Positions 1 to 12,600 of a stretch of DNA of 64,000 bases are shown piece by piece (position 1 is the first letter of the stretch; each line of letters begins with the position of its first letter). The DNA lies in NCBI GenBank assembly GCA_019055375.1, contig JAHQIW010002037.1, positions 111,608-175,607 of the forward strand, written 5' to 3'. Origin of the DNA: Parelaphostrongylus tenuis. Lineage: Eukaryota; Nematoda; Chromadorea; Rhabditida; Metastrongylidae. A program made the translations under genes and the position numbers. Below the pieces are notes generated by a model, which saw nothing but the letters and a program-made list of their open reading frames with translations, was not told the origin of the DNA and searched no databases.

Positions 1-130
1 TTTCATCCATACTGGAGACACCAGCGAGGTACATTTGCGCCACCACTCATTCTTCCCACTGATTTTGTTCTACACCCAGTTCTCTTAGGTATATATGAAA
101 TATTATAACATTGCGAACAAGGCAGTAAAA
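1..130 (+). repeat. SINE-4 copy, 3' portion at window edge
   Basis: The stretch around 60-115 matches the tail of the tRNA-headed repeat at 17553-17690: both carry a CTCTTAG-ATATATA-GAAA-AT-ATAAC core in the same order. The head of this copy is cut off or decayed. Assignment rests on this internal match only. Confidence 0.45.
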
Positions 131-404
131 GCACTAAATATTTCGAGTGTTACGGTCCTTATTAATCACATATGCGAATCTCTCTCTTCTGGACATCTAC
201 GTGTGTTTACTCTTTCTTAGCCTTCAAAGAAAATTGTCGGACTCTTTATCAGTTAGTGAATTTTAATGGTTTTATGGATACGAGTCCTCTTAAAATGGGA
301 AATTCACACTTGAAGCGCTTTGGAAATGCAATTAATGCTCCAAGAAATACACAAAATTCTGAGAAATTCCTGAAGCACACATGCTTGGACCACATATTTA
401 CCTG

Positions 405-3240
405 CAGTCGCGTTGATCGTCGAAAGACTTGAATGTGCACCAGAAAAATAACCATTTTTTATTGCAAGCAAGAGTGGCTCAGTGTGTCCTCCTCATTCTA
501 GGGAATTGTTGAGCATCATACCTTGCTTCTAGTCTTTTCGAGAAAAAATCACTTCATCCAATAGGTGGTCTTCCTGCTGTGCATTTAACACATCAAAGAA
601 TCCAATCGGGCTCTCGTCCATCGGCGGTCGAACGCATCATGTGTCCAGCCACATTATCCTTGGTACGATGTCGTTTAGAACAGCGTCTTTGATTTTTGAC
701 TCTTAAGTAGGTTAAAACTTCGGAACCTTTCTTACCTTTGCGAGGAAAGGGATTATTTCCACCATCGCCCTTTTGTGCGTTCGATAGCGCTAAGTAATTT
801 TTCATCTTATTTATGCCTATATTGAGGCAAGAGGAATCGTTGAACCGAAACGGTGTGCACGGAGTTGGTTGTTCTTTAGCCCTTAGGACTACGAGGGTTA
901 GTCTGATGCTCACTGCTTGTCATCAAACCCCACTCAGCTACTGTAATGACGGCTCCGCGTTTTGTGGGAATGCAGGGAGACAGCCAGACACTTATTCATA
1001 AGCATGCAGAGCCGCTTGTCTGACCGCCGCGCAAGTGGCGGCACGCCACCGCTTGCCTATCAAGCTTGTTCTTAAAGAGTTATTTTCGTCATTACACCAC
1101 CGGTAGCGTTGAACGCTTCACAAGAGGCTAGCCTCTTCTTTCTCAACTTCTAAGTTAAGTTGTTTATCAGATTGACATCCTAAATTAGAGAGAATTAACT
1201 GAAGCTCTTTCAGAGATAGTCATCAAACTGGCTAAGAGTGGTGCATTTAAACTAGTTCGTTCCTTATGAACATTGTTTTCGTGGGTTTTATCGGATACCA
1301 GTGACGTGAAGAGCAGAGCCAGTGTGTTGATGAGAATTGATGTAAGGTTGTTCACGTGTTTTAGTCTTATCCTATGTGGACCAGGTGCAGTTTTATGCTT
1401 CACCGATGAAATAGCACATCGAATTCCGGAACGGTGAACCGGCGATACGACGAAATCTCCTTTATTATAGTACAAAAGAAGGACATAGGTATTGAAGACA
1501 TCCGATTAGTAACAAACGGATAGCGTTCTTTAATCTCTATCTAGAGGATATTACTGATTCGTCAGAGGGTCAGAGCGCAATCGTCGTGCTTTTGTTTGTA
1601 TTAATGAAGCATCGGTGGCCTTTACGAGTTCTTTTCTTAACTCTAACAGCTTCGGTCACAACTCCTGCTCTTCCATCTTGAGGATCTTCTTTGAACGCTT
1701 TTCTGAAGTGTATTACGAGTTCATGCGTGCGTTATCGTTTGCCTGCGGCTATTGCTATTTTACGTTGGCACATCAGCTCAAAAGTTTCTGGAGATTATAG
1801 TTTAATGGTGATTTTTGAACTATCGGCTTTCATGGCTTTACGCAGATATATTGATTGACTCGGTCGTATTCTTCGTTGGAATTCCTATTTTTGAAATTTA
1901 ATTATTGAATTTATTATAATTGATCATTTATTAATTATTTATTATTATTAATTAATTCATAATTTAATTTGATTATTTATTTTTCAAATTAAAATTCGTA
2001 TTCCCTTTTTATTCTTCGTTGATATTTTTAATGACGGTACGAGCCGACTAATTGTTTAAATAAATCCCAGTTCATGCTAATCTTAGAATCTCGTTATTTG
2101 TACTTATGGACTTCCTGTTTTTTTACTAAAGATAAGTGCTTTGCAAAAGTGGAGACGGTCTTAAAATTTTGAAGCAACAGTAACATCTGCTATGTAAAAT
2201 CTTCAATTTGCTAAGATGTCTCTTTTTTTTATAATAGTCTTCATTCACAGAGTTCTCTCGTCCACGATTGCAGGTGGCGCCTCTAGAGATAAAAGAGTTG
2301 CCATAGACGACTTTGACCGTCGTGATAGACACTTTGGCTTCTCACCTTGTTTGTTCCATTCTAATGCTTAGGTTTCAGAGTCGCGTCTTTAGGCGTTTTT
2401 CCAGATCCAATTTTTGCATTAAAATTTCCAATGCTTACCTGAAAAATGTATAGTCTTTTCGAAAAAGTTCTCTAGGTCCATGTAGAGCGCTTCTGCTTCG
2501 CCTTTGCTACTACAGTTTGTTGTTGGTGTGCTAACGACGAAATTGATCAGAGCCGGCTTTGATCGCATCAATTCAACAGCAGATGTTCAATGCGAATCAT
2601 TAATTGTTAGATTGAATTGATATTCACGGTTGAACTCGTTTTGACATGAACGTCAACGTCTCCGATGTCTCGATATCGCATGTTACTAGAAGTAGGTCTT
2701 CTCCGGTGTCATAGACATTGTGGAATGGGTGGCGTCTTTTGGTCTCATCTGTTCCGATGATGTCGTACCCTATCGTTCTTGCCTGTATTGATAAGTAGTC
2801 CACAGAGAATTCATGAGCAGGCTACATGCATTATAGATACAGGTCGTCACCTTAGTCAATTGCGATTTGGGCAGTCTTGTGAGACGCTGAAATTCTAACG
2901 GCCTCTCCGTACTCATCCTTCCCACTTCTATATTTAGGGCATAGCTTGCTGAGCTATGGAGGTGGAGTATAGGTGATCTCATGAAGCTTGCCAGTGTCTT
3001 TCGGAGAGACAAGGAAGATTTTATTTATTGGAGGCGACTCTAACATGTGCATCTTAGTCGCTTGATTCAAGGCTTTTGGCCAGTCTAGCTCGTGGAAAAG
3101 AATGTATGTCCAAATGGCGCTGTGAAACAGAAAGTCCGTCCCTGAACGCACTTGCATCTCCAAAGAGCACGTGGTCGCCTTTAGTCTGCGTTCAGTTCTT
3201 CTACCCGTCAATTGGGGAGCACCATACCAGCAAACCGAGC
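405..3240 (-). pseudogene. Degenerate RTE-type LINE (endonuclease-reverse transcriptase)
   Basis: Read on the minus strand, this region keeps pieces of an RTE non-LTR retrotransposon polyprotein in the right order. An apurinic-endonuclease-like N-terminal piece lies near 2690-2840 (TTCIYNA, then YDIIGTDETKRRHPF and YDTGEDLLL in shifting frames). An RT entry motif, KTAPGPHRIR with ILINTLALLF, lies in 1185-1475. The C-terminal tail is at 405-700 (AGHMMR, then GRPP, SDFFSKRLEARYDA, and FDDQRDCR before a TAA near 405). Stops and frameshifts break every segment, the catalytic FADD part of the RT was not found, and AT-rich DNA interrupts the middle. The copy is therefore dead. Family assignment is from established knowledge of nematode RTE proteins and is firm for the tail and RT entry motif, weaker for the endonuclease. 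Confidence 0.8.
1885..2010. repeat. AT-rich low-complexity tract
   Basis: Almost pure A/T with runs of TTAATTA and TTATTATT. It lies inside the decayed RTE element, where the coding frames are lost, and is probably an insertion or slippage expansion. Confidence 0.7.
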
Positions 3241-5470
3241 AGAGGTAGCTCTTTGAGAAAGATCCTTGGCACTAAGATAGTTAGAATTAAATATAAACTA
3301 CAGTTTGTCTTAAATTTTTTGCGCAGGACACCTATAAGACGACAGAAGGTAGTCCATTTCAAAATGGGTGAAGCACTCCACTCTGACCAAATTTGTCTTT
3401 CTGCGTAGTGAAAATGTTACCAGATTTTCTTACAAAGCTGTCTGAAATTCATAAAGTCCGGTGAATGCCCGCAAGAGGTTCTTCAGGCTCTCACATAGAG
3501 CTGTCAACAATTCATTCATTTGAATTAATTCGTAGTATTTCATTGAAGCCTGCTGATACCGATTACTCTTTCGGAAAAACAAACGTTCAAACGAGCACAT
3601 ATTTCGATAAATAGGGTTTCATAATCCATGATCGACTCTCCAAATAACTTCAGTTTGATTGAATGATTCAGTATTTTCTCTTTATGAGCAGATCCAAGAT
3701 TGATAGTAATAGTATTCATTGACTGAAATTAGAAAATACTTTTGTTATGAAAGTAGAGGTCTATAGTCGCTATAAAACAAGTTGTATATTACCAGCCGAT
3801 CTTTCTTACTTCGGTCTTCTCCAGAAGCAGTCTCTCATTATGTACTAAGGAGTAGTTCAGGCTACGCTTGAACCTCAACTGGAGCATCCGTTTTTCGTAC
3901 TCGGAAAAGGTTGGTGTTCGTGCGATCCACGTCGTACTGCCGACACATACGGCTTGGAGTGTCAAGAACTGAAGGTGATTATCAAACACTTTTTCCATTC
4001 AAACAAAATATGTTATGCGTTCACATCGGACTCAAAATTTTATTAATTTTTTTCCAAAACCGTTCCTTGATTGCTTATATAGGAATCACTTATGTTGTGA
4101 ATAGGCTGACAAGGGATGATCAGCATAGTAAAACTGATGTTGTCCATTACGACCAAAGGCATTATGTCAAAAAAGTGCCCTTGTCCCATCAAGCCTCTCT
4201 ATCCTCCAGGATTCGAAATTTGATACCAGACCTAGTGGGAGCTCCCAAGCACTGCTATACCACGACTCCAACAAGATTCGACCTCAACAGTGTCCAGTTG
4301 CATCATCAAATATGACGAGAATCTGCGAGGAGTAACCGAACCAACACGTAAAATGTGTGATAGCCTTCATGGAGTATGGATGCGAGAAAGTCATGTGAAA
4401 GTAAGAAGAGCTGGGATTCTTACCATGTATGTCAGAACGGATTATGCTAGAACATAATGCGCTAACATCTCTGCGAGGTTGATGGAGAACGAAAGTGGTG
4501 GCTACTACGTACGCATAGGCGACACGTCGTTCCACTAAGCTATGCGCTCCGTTTACTATTGAGCTGTTGCGCTCTATATCGGTCAGTTTAAAAGTGGAAA
4601 AACTTATGCTTAAACGAGTATGTAGATTGATAGCATTTGCAGCGAAGAGTCTCTATGCTGTCAATCAACGCCAAGCAAGATGCTTTCCCAAAAACAAATT
4701 CTTCAAACTTTCTTTCCATCTCTTTATGCTTGCAGAACTTGAGTGTAGCTTTGTAGTGCCTGAATTTCTGAATACGTGAACACCTCGTCATTCTCAACCA
4801 CTGAAAATCGTGCAAGTCTCGTCTCGGTATTTTATTTCACTGGTAATTTACTGGTTGGAAAAGCTTTTAGATCCTTAGAGTCTCGAAAACAAAGCTTAGG
4901 CTTACTCAGGATATCGCTACCTTCCACTACCATATTGCTTCTAGAGTAGCATAATTTCTGTTGTTCCTATTTTGCTCGCTTTCCAAATGATAACTATGTT
5001 GAACTCTTCTCCAACTGATAGAACCCTGCTGAAGTGAATGAGTAAACCATTAATGAACGTTTGCAATGCGACACCCTGGAAAACCTATAATTTCAGCGGC
5101 GTCAAACGCTAAAGTATTACGCAGATCATGGAATGATAAAAGGTGTTATTTCGGCGTCGATCAATCCTGAAAATAGTCATGCACTGGAGTCTTTGATAAA
5201 CGAGATGATTTATTGCATATTCGACCTATACAATAGCTAGGAAGGCTCCTGAGGTATCAAGTCATTGCGGTTATCCTACCAAACATGTCTTGCACCAATT
5301 TGAAGACTCAGGAAAGGTAGCGAGCTTAATGAGGCAAAGCGTTGGATCCAGTCAGCTACCTAACCTACCAATATCCTATATGTATCACAAGACACCACTA
5401 ACCGTTACGCTACGCTACACTTTTTATTACTGATATTCCTGGAACTTTTAAGTCGGTGCTAGCAATGTTT
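3241..5470. other. No gene seen; two tRNA-like SINE heads
   Basis: I find no supportable gene here. Two minus-strand stretches, about 4205-4300 and 4440-4545, read as tRNA-like promoter heads (A-box-like TGGTATAGCAGT and TAGCTTAGTGG, with weaker B-box-like sequence after them), so they are probably SINE remnants. ORFs of 70-134 codons in this stretch lack family motifs and splice context. Confidence 0.4.
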
Positions 5471-5478
5471 TTCAAAAA

Positions 5479-5765
5479 TTGAGTGGTATGTCTAAGCAAG
5501 GAATTCAGATCGCTTTACTTTATGAGTTAAAACTCAAACGTATTACACCGATAGCAATTTCAAATGTCGTTGAACGGCAAATCAAGGAAACAGTTTCGAA
5601 TGCACATTATGCCTTGAAATGTTTTATAACGGAAGTTTTCTTCTCATTGGCTTTGATGTCAAAGGTTTTTGGCTTCATTATCGGTCAGATACGTTCATTC
5701 AAACGATGATAATCACCTTCAAATTACTGAAGATGTTGCAGAAGGAGTCATCGTTAACTAATCAG
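5479..5765 (+). pseudogene. Mariner transposase N-terminal remnant
   Basis: The reading frame from 5479 begins SKQGIQIALLYELKLKR and continues into an ISNVVERQIKETVSNAHYAL segment. This follows the layout of the mariner N-terminal helix-turn-helix domain (an LLYEFKLG-like helix, then a second helix and a TVS-x(5)-W/L-x-K-F-like element). After about 5640 the match continues only in shifted frames (for example QITEDVAEG near 5725), so the copy is frameshifted and lacks the catalytic DDD part. Neighbouring DNA shows no clear inverted terminal repeats. Assignment is by motif order only and is moderate. Confidence 0.55.
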
Positions 5766-5861
5766 TAACCTATAGGATTTCGTTAACTATTTGATATTTG
5801 ATGTTCTACAAAATTTCCTCATTTTACTTCTTTTGAACCAGTCTTAAAAACTCGACTAGCT

Positions 5862-5990
5862 CGCTGGTGTAGTGATAGAGTACACGCTTCGGGTACGGGT
5901 GAAACAACACGGATTTTGCTCCCGTTTAGGGTTCAAACTTATGCATGTCATACACCATCCTTGCACATAACTGGCAATCATTTGCACTTC
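5862..5990 (+). repeat. SINE-4-like tRNA-derived repeat
   Basis: Contains GCTGGTGTAGTGATAGAG (A-box-like) followed about 45 bp later by GGGTTCAAACT (B-box-like), resembling the head at 17553. The anticodon and acceptor stems do not form a credible tRNA. Confidence 0.45.
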
Positions 5991-6612
5991 AAAAGCCCAC
6001 GAAAGGAGTAGCCAGATGCTAAATAGGGTCCAAAAATTGAACAAGATCAACAAGGACTTGCAATGATGGACCATAATCTGTCTTTCTATTACATAGGAAG
6101 GTGAACTGCATTGGTTTAGCCGAGGCAGGCCATCTAAGCACTTTCAAAAACTGTACCTGTGTCACAATAAGCCATGATGATTGTGTGGTAGTCCACCGGA
6201 TAGGTGTAGCGCATTGCTTAGCGATGCCCTGCGATGCATACGTGGTCGTTGACTTGATCCAGTACACCGCGCTCAATGAATCTTCGATTTCACGGAGTTG
6301 GCGAACTGGTGCCAAGCTTATCTGCGAGCATATCAGCGCCAACTTTATATATGAGCTGGTACGATACTAGCCCGGTGCATGGAGCTTTCCAAGAGGACGA
6401 AGCAGCGTTGAGAGCTTTATGTTATCTTAAGACTAATCCACTTCAACTTTCTGATTTCCAAAGTTGGATGTTAGCTTCTCTCAGAAGAAAGTTTTTATTT
6501 TGCAAATCTGCTAATTAAGGCTACAAAAATTATTGTAATTGTTACCCTATAGATGATACGTAGCAAAATCAACAAAGGGTTTCTAAATAACTAGTTGAGA
6601 GAGAACGTTCAG
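5991..6612. other. No gene seen
   Basis: Overlapping 80-107 codon ORFs exist on both strands (6019-6342 minus, 6101-6370 and 6276-6518 plus). None shows a known motif. A short stretch near 6345-6385 (ATATGAGCTGGT then CGGTGCAT) recurs near 9999-10035, which suggests repeat DNA rather than a gene. Confidence 0.3.
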
Positions 6613-9600
6613 GTCGGTGATGTATGCATTTCTTTGTCGAGACGATCGCAAGAAAACGCGAAACAGCTTGACGAGGCGGTCACACTGGCCGAAGCAGCTG
6701 AGTTCAAGAATAAGGAGGCCGCACAGGCTGCCGTCCGTGAGCAACTCACTAAGGAAATGGTGAGTTGCCATTCAAGCTCTGATCCTCTCCATCCCTGCGT
6801 TTTTTCTAACATTACCTAATTTGAGGAGCTTTCGTTTTACCAGTTTTACATTTTTATTCCGACTTTCTCGCTTACTTCGTGGTTTTATTTTGATAAGTAC
6901 TGACCAATGGAGCCAGATTGTCAACTTCTCTATATATAACCAATTCATTTATGTCTTTCTTTCAACATCTACTTCCTTCGCATCTCGAGAGCAATATAGT
7001 TTTCTGAAAGCATTGAACCTTACAGTATACTCAGTCACCCTTTCGTTTATTTATATCGTCACATTACAAAAATGAGTCGGGTGGCTCTTTGTACAACAAT
7101 TAATCAGAATTCCTTATTTCTCTTCTTGAAACCAGACACGAGCTTTTCGTAATTGAATTCATCTAAACAACTGACGTTTCGCCTTTGTTAGAGCTTGCAA
7201 AGGTCACGTCTACGACCCAGTCACCATACCTCCATCACTTCATCAGAAAATTCACCAAACCTAGATATCAAGCTCATCAAGCACAATGATTGATCTTCAA
7301 CATACTCACCGCTTTATGTGGGTCTTGCACTGAGTTGTTAAGTAGAGATTACTGGATAGGATTACAACGACTCGTAATATATCTCCGCATCAAAACAAGT
7401 CATTCAGAGTGAATCCGATGGTCGAAGTTCAGCGCCGCCGACACGCTATCATCCATATGCAAAGAAGATACGTAAGGTGTCCGAGAGTTGAACGCTTATA
7501 TCAAATCTTCAATCCTATTCGCTTACTTAATAATTCTTGCCTTTATTTTACTTTTGTTTCATTTTCCTTCTCATTTGCTCTGTTCTATACCTGTGCTTGT
7601 CGATATTTGCCATAGTGATTCGCTAGTGATTCAATCACTGTATTGTAAGAACATCTTTTAAGACTGAATAGATGAGGTAGTATCTTTAGAATATTGTAAT
7701 AAATGATGAAAAAATTTCTGCTACGGGCTAGTTCTTCTCAGAGTTGCGACGATTCAGAATTCTTTGTTCAACATTTCCTCCTCTATCGTTGTGTTTCTTG
7801 TTTAAAACACCAGGTTCATTCAGGTCTTACTACTGTAGTCACCGTGTAGCGTTTATTTATTTATTCTTCTTCAATTTATGAACGGTTCATTGTTGCTGTG
7901 AAATTATTCGGGAATAGTGTTGTTCTCCTCTTTCTTTAAGTTAGTAATATAATAGCTTACTTCATTAACTAGACTTCAAGTGATCTCCACAACACTGAGG
8001 TCGTCACCATCGTTAATTCATCTGTACAAAATGGATTAGTGTAGTCAGCTTAAAAGCAATAAAGCACTTCTTTGATTACTTAACTTCTTCACGTACAATT
8101 TTCTTTCTTGTTTGAGTTTCAATTGAGTAATTAGCTATTACTGTTCGTATTAAAACTCAGAGGGAGTGAGTAATGTGATGATTAGATAGTAAGTGAAATG
8201 CACATGATAGTCCTTGGTTCGTCAGCGTTCACAAGCAAATCAAGTCCGGGGTCGGAGTATGAGGCCACCCCTTCTCTGGAAGGATAAAAAGATTGATTTA
8301 ACATCTCATAATTATCATTCGAATCAATATGGCATATAGTCTGTTATGGGCTCTTCTACAGCCCGATACCCTTGTTTCGGCCTTACCCTTTGCTGGGCTT
8401 CGCCACAACTAGTGAGCACGAACCGTCCGTATCCAGGTATCCAAGTAAGTAAAAAAATTATGCAAATGGATAAAATTATCGTTCCCAGATGCACCATGGC
8501 GTAGATGCGGCGCTCTTTGAGTTAATTAGCTTAGAATAAACTTTCCCTTGCGAAAACTTCAGTATCCATTCCTGAACGAAGTATTTTGGCGAATCAATGA
8601 AAATGGTGAGGACATTTGGTCCGGAAATACTGACGCTGTGACTTGGTTGTAAATGAGACGAATCAGTGCAATTTTACATAACGTTTCTACTTTTCCTCCT
8701 AATACCAAGAGAAGAACTGCGAAAAATAGGCGAAAACTTTTGCGAAAGGTCCTTCCCTCGAACTAAACATCCTTAGGTGCAAACTAGTGAGAAACACGGT
8801 GAGTTTACCCTTCTCAATGATAACAAGTTAGAAAAATTTCGGGAATATCCAATAACTACCTGTTTGAGGGTCCGTCTGTACGGTTTTCTTATGAGGATCA
8901 TCATCACTAGGTTATAGCACAAATTCTTTATTGTCATAGCCCATTCCGATTTTCAAGGCAATATGTTGTTTCAGAACATTTCATGCAAGGTAAAAGCGCT
9001 TAAAAGTGCAACAGGAAAGCTAACATAGAAGGAAAATTTGCATAAGTCTGAGCCATTATGTTCCAGGACTGCTTATCAATATAGTTATGCCTATCATCAC
9101 CGAGAAAGTACACTATTCAAAACGTAATCCACCCAAAAACGAGCGGTGTTATTTTTCACGCGAGCAACCACACGCTACCAAAGTCTGTCTCAATCTGATT
9201 AGCGATCACATTTGGCAATCACACAGCGTGTCAAGCTCAAACTGTACTCAACCTCGTGTTTTTGTTAGCTCGACTACGTCGATTTTCTTCAGACATGACA
9301 TCGATTCGTAACAATTCTTTATAAGCTACTACAAAGCATGTTACTGAAAGTCTACCTTAGCAAGCTAGGTTGCGAGCTCTGAATGCGCGGCGATACTGAA
9401 AATTCTGCCACTGCGCGTTCATCGATAGGGACTTCTTTTTGAGACTTTGTTTGATCCGTCTTACAGTTTTTTGCTGTGCGGTTCCAGCATTTGTAGCATT
9501 GAAATCGTTTTTCCGTTTTCTTCTTGAACGTTGTAAGATACTGGCTTGGCACTCCTACTTGTAATCTCGGGGATAGCCTGCCTGTGGCGTTCGTGAGGCG

Positions 9601-12600
9601 TTCGCCGTTGTCCGCCGGAGAGTGTTGGCGGGAGGATTAGCCCCGCACCGCGACGAGCATCACAATCACTTGGGCACGTTCCTGCATCCTCAACAAAACC
9701 AGTTTTTCACGTGTTTAGACATTTTATTGATCTGTCCTTGCAGTGTTTATTTTGTGTGCGAATCCCAGTACTTCTACCATTCAATTCGTCGTTTCCTCTT
9801 CTTTTTTAACATCGTGGAATACTGGCTGAGCGAGTCTCTTTGCAATTTCAAGAATAGCCTGGTTATACCGTTCCAACAGGCACTGTTTTTGACTGTTGGA
9901 GAGTTTTGGGGGTGGAGCTCGGCTTCACGTGCGCCGTGACAAGCATCAGAACCTCTTGGCCACAGTGCCCCATAAAACCTTCTTGGAATGAATAAATTGA
10001 TATATGAGCTGGTCGGTTACGAGAGCGGTGCATTCCACTCTCTATGGCACTTTAGCAATGAATACGCATCAGTTCGGCAGAAACTGAATCCTAGTTACAG
10101 TTGCACGTATGTTGCCCATGTTTTGTGACTCAATATAACGTTTCTAGGAGTTGCTAAAGCCGAGGGAGGTTGTCAGAGACAAATACTGACCAAAATATGC
10201 TCACAGGTCTTCCTCCTCCATAAACAAAAAGCGGCAGAACGACCGAAATTTTATCTTTTGCAAGAAGGAGCTCATTCTCTCCAAGAGAAGTTTGAGCTAA
10301 AGCACCTGAAAAACCGTCTAACCATGACATAGTGTCTTCATTTGAATTGTTCCGAAACCTGGTTCATTACAAATCTAGAAAAGAGTCCCAACCAGTTTCT
10401 TGGAAACATAGCCTTGATCACTCCAAAATACAGAATAGGGTATGTCGGCTAAAAATTATGTGCCACTTTTCATAATGGCGGTTAATTTATTGTAAATACC
10501 TAAGGTCATCATGATGAGTCATAATAAAGAACTGACATTTAGGTAACGGCATTGAAACTAAGAGTCTCAAAATACAATATAGTGATTCAGTTTCAGCCAC
10601 TAAAAACGGCCAAAGATAAATGGCCATTGAAGTGCTCGCAAAAAGAAATCATCACCGAAAAGCAATTCAAAATACGTTGCTTGCGATGTAGATAAATTAT
10701 AATTTGATTTTATGAAGAAGTTTCCGCATAGAGCGAAACAATAGCACTTTTTGGTGCTCGGCTAAGCTGGCGATATTTCCTAAGATGCAAAGGTCGTTTC
10801 AATGAGAAGGTGCTTTCTCTCAGCTTTAGATAAGAAGTAGTAAGATTTTTCATTATAGATTTCATGCTGACCCGTATTCGTGCTTGCTCTTAACCGTTAT
10901 TTCCATCATTACAATGCCTTGCCATAATGGAAGTAGTTGGGTCTGTGTGAGGCTTTAGTGAAAAATTGTAGAGCTGTCGTAGATAAGTATGTGCTGGCTG
11001 ATATAAGATGGAGGGCAGCGGAGTGGTTAGTGATGTTGGTCAAAGAAACAAGGACCTATTTGAGTTTTCCTCCAACGCTCTCCTTCAATCACGTAAGGTA
11101 AGGTCATCCTAGCTGGACTTTTTTCAACATTACAAGAAGGTTTGACACGTATAGCATCCGCAGACATTTGCAGAGAAGACGAAATTCTCAAGAAGCATTC
11201 AAAACAGCGTGCGTAATGTTCGAAGGCCTTTGAGACTATAAATTCGTAGATACTATTTGAATGCAAAAAATGATGGGACTCACTGACGACGAATCATGTA
11301 AAATTTATTCTCTTTTGTCTTATACGACCGTCAACACATTTTACTGCACGAAATCAGTCCTTCAATCATTCGATTCGTTCCCTCGTATTCATCAATTCAA
11401 TGTTTTTCAAATATTCTGTGCGTTGTTTCAAGAGCTTCCTGGAGATTCCATCTTTTCTACAAATATTGTAGGATACTAGTCGAGTCGAGTCTTAAAGTCT
11501 TGGCGTTAGCCAGACTAAGGAGTTGCCAGGTGACCAAAAAGGTGCTGGAGAATGAGGACCAACCAGTACGTTGCTCTTGAAAACTCCTCGATAATATGCA
11601 TCACTAGATAATCAGCCACCGCTTTCCATCTATAAATGGAAAAACAAAGTGCGCCAACGTTTTCCACTCCAGAACTTCTAGTAGTTGGGTGTCTTTATAG
11701 TTCAAAGGTGTGAAAATAACATCAGTAATTCTGTTCTGTGGGATGATTTTGCGACCAATCGGCTGAATGTATACATAACCTCTAAGAACTACAAAACTAG
11801 TCGACTATCAGCATTACAAAATCTTATATAATAAACTTTCGTCGTCTTGTTGTTCTAGAAAGGCGACTGGGGCGAGAAGCTTTACGATGGGAGATGGCCG
11901 ACAATGTACAAGTGTTCGTAAGTTCGATCCCACCGCACACAAAATCGAGCCCCTTATCACTCTGGAAGGGTGAATTTCTACCGGAGTTTCTTGGTAGGAT
12001 AAAACAGCAATTTCATACATTGTTAGGCTAATGCAAATGGTTTCAAAGGACAGACATGCACTCAAGTAGCTATACCACGAAGTAATTCAAGACGCTTTCT
12101 ACGGCTTTCAGCACTAATGATTTAAGGGTTTTCAGATTAAATGTGGCTTAAATAGTGATTTGGAATAATCTTCCGAAGTGTTAAGTCAGTTATTCTACTT
12201 CCACAAAAGCCTAGCACCTATCATTACAGAACGATGACAGAGTTAATTTGTACAAACGCAGCAGCGCGCCAGTTTTTTCCTATGCCTTTCAAGACACCCC
12301 TAATCAATGTACCTGCTTTCTTATCCATCACACTGCCTCTGTTTATCCGTGTTTCCACCCATAATCCCGTTACTTTTGGACCAACACACGAACGGCAGCA
12401 AAATTTCCATGCGACCTTTGCTCGTCTTTCCATTAAACGGAGTTTCAAGATATATTGGGCAATAAAATGCCATTCGTTTCGAGTGTTCTCTTAAGACCAC
12501 GCTCAAATTTCAATACGCTTGATAATTATTTTTGAGCCATGCATGTGATCTGTTATAGGCACTTTACAGTGCAATAGACGCGCTTCGGCCTTGCAGCCTC

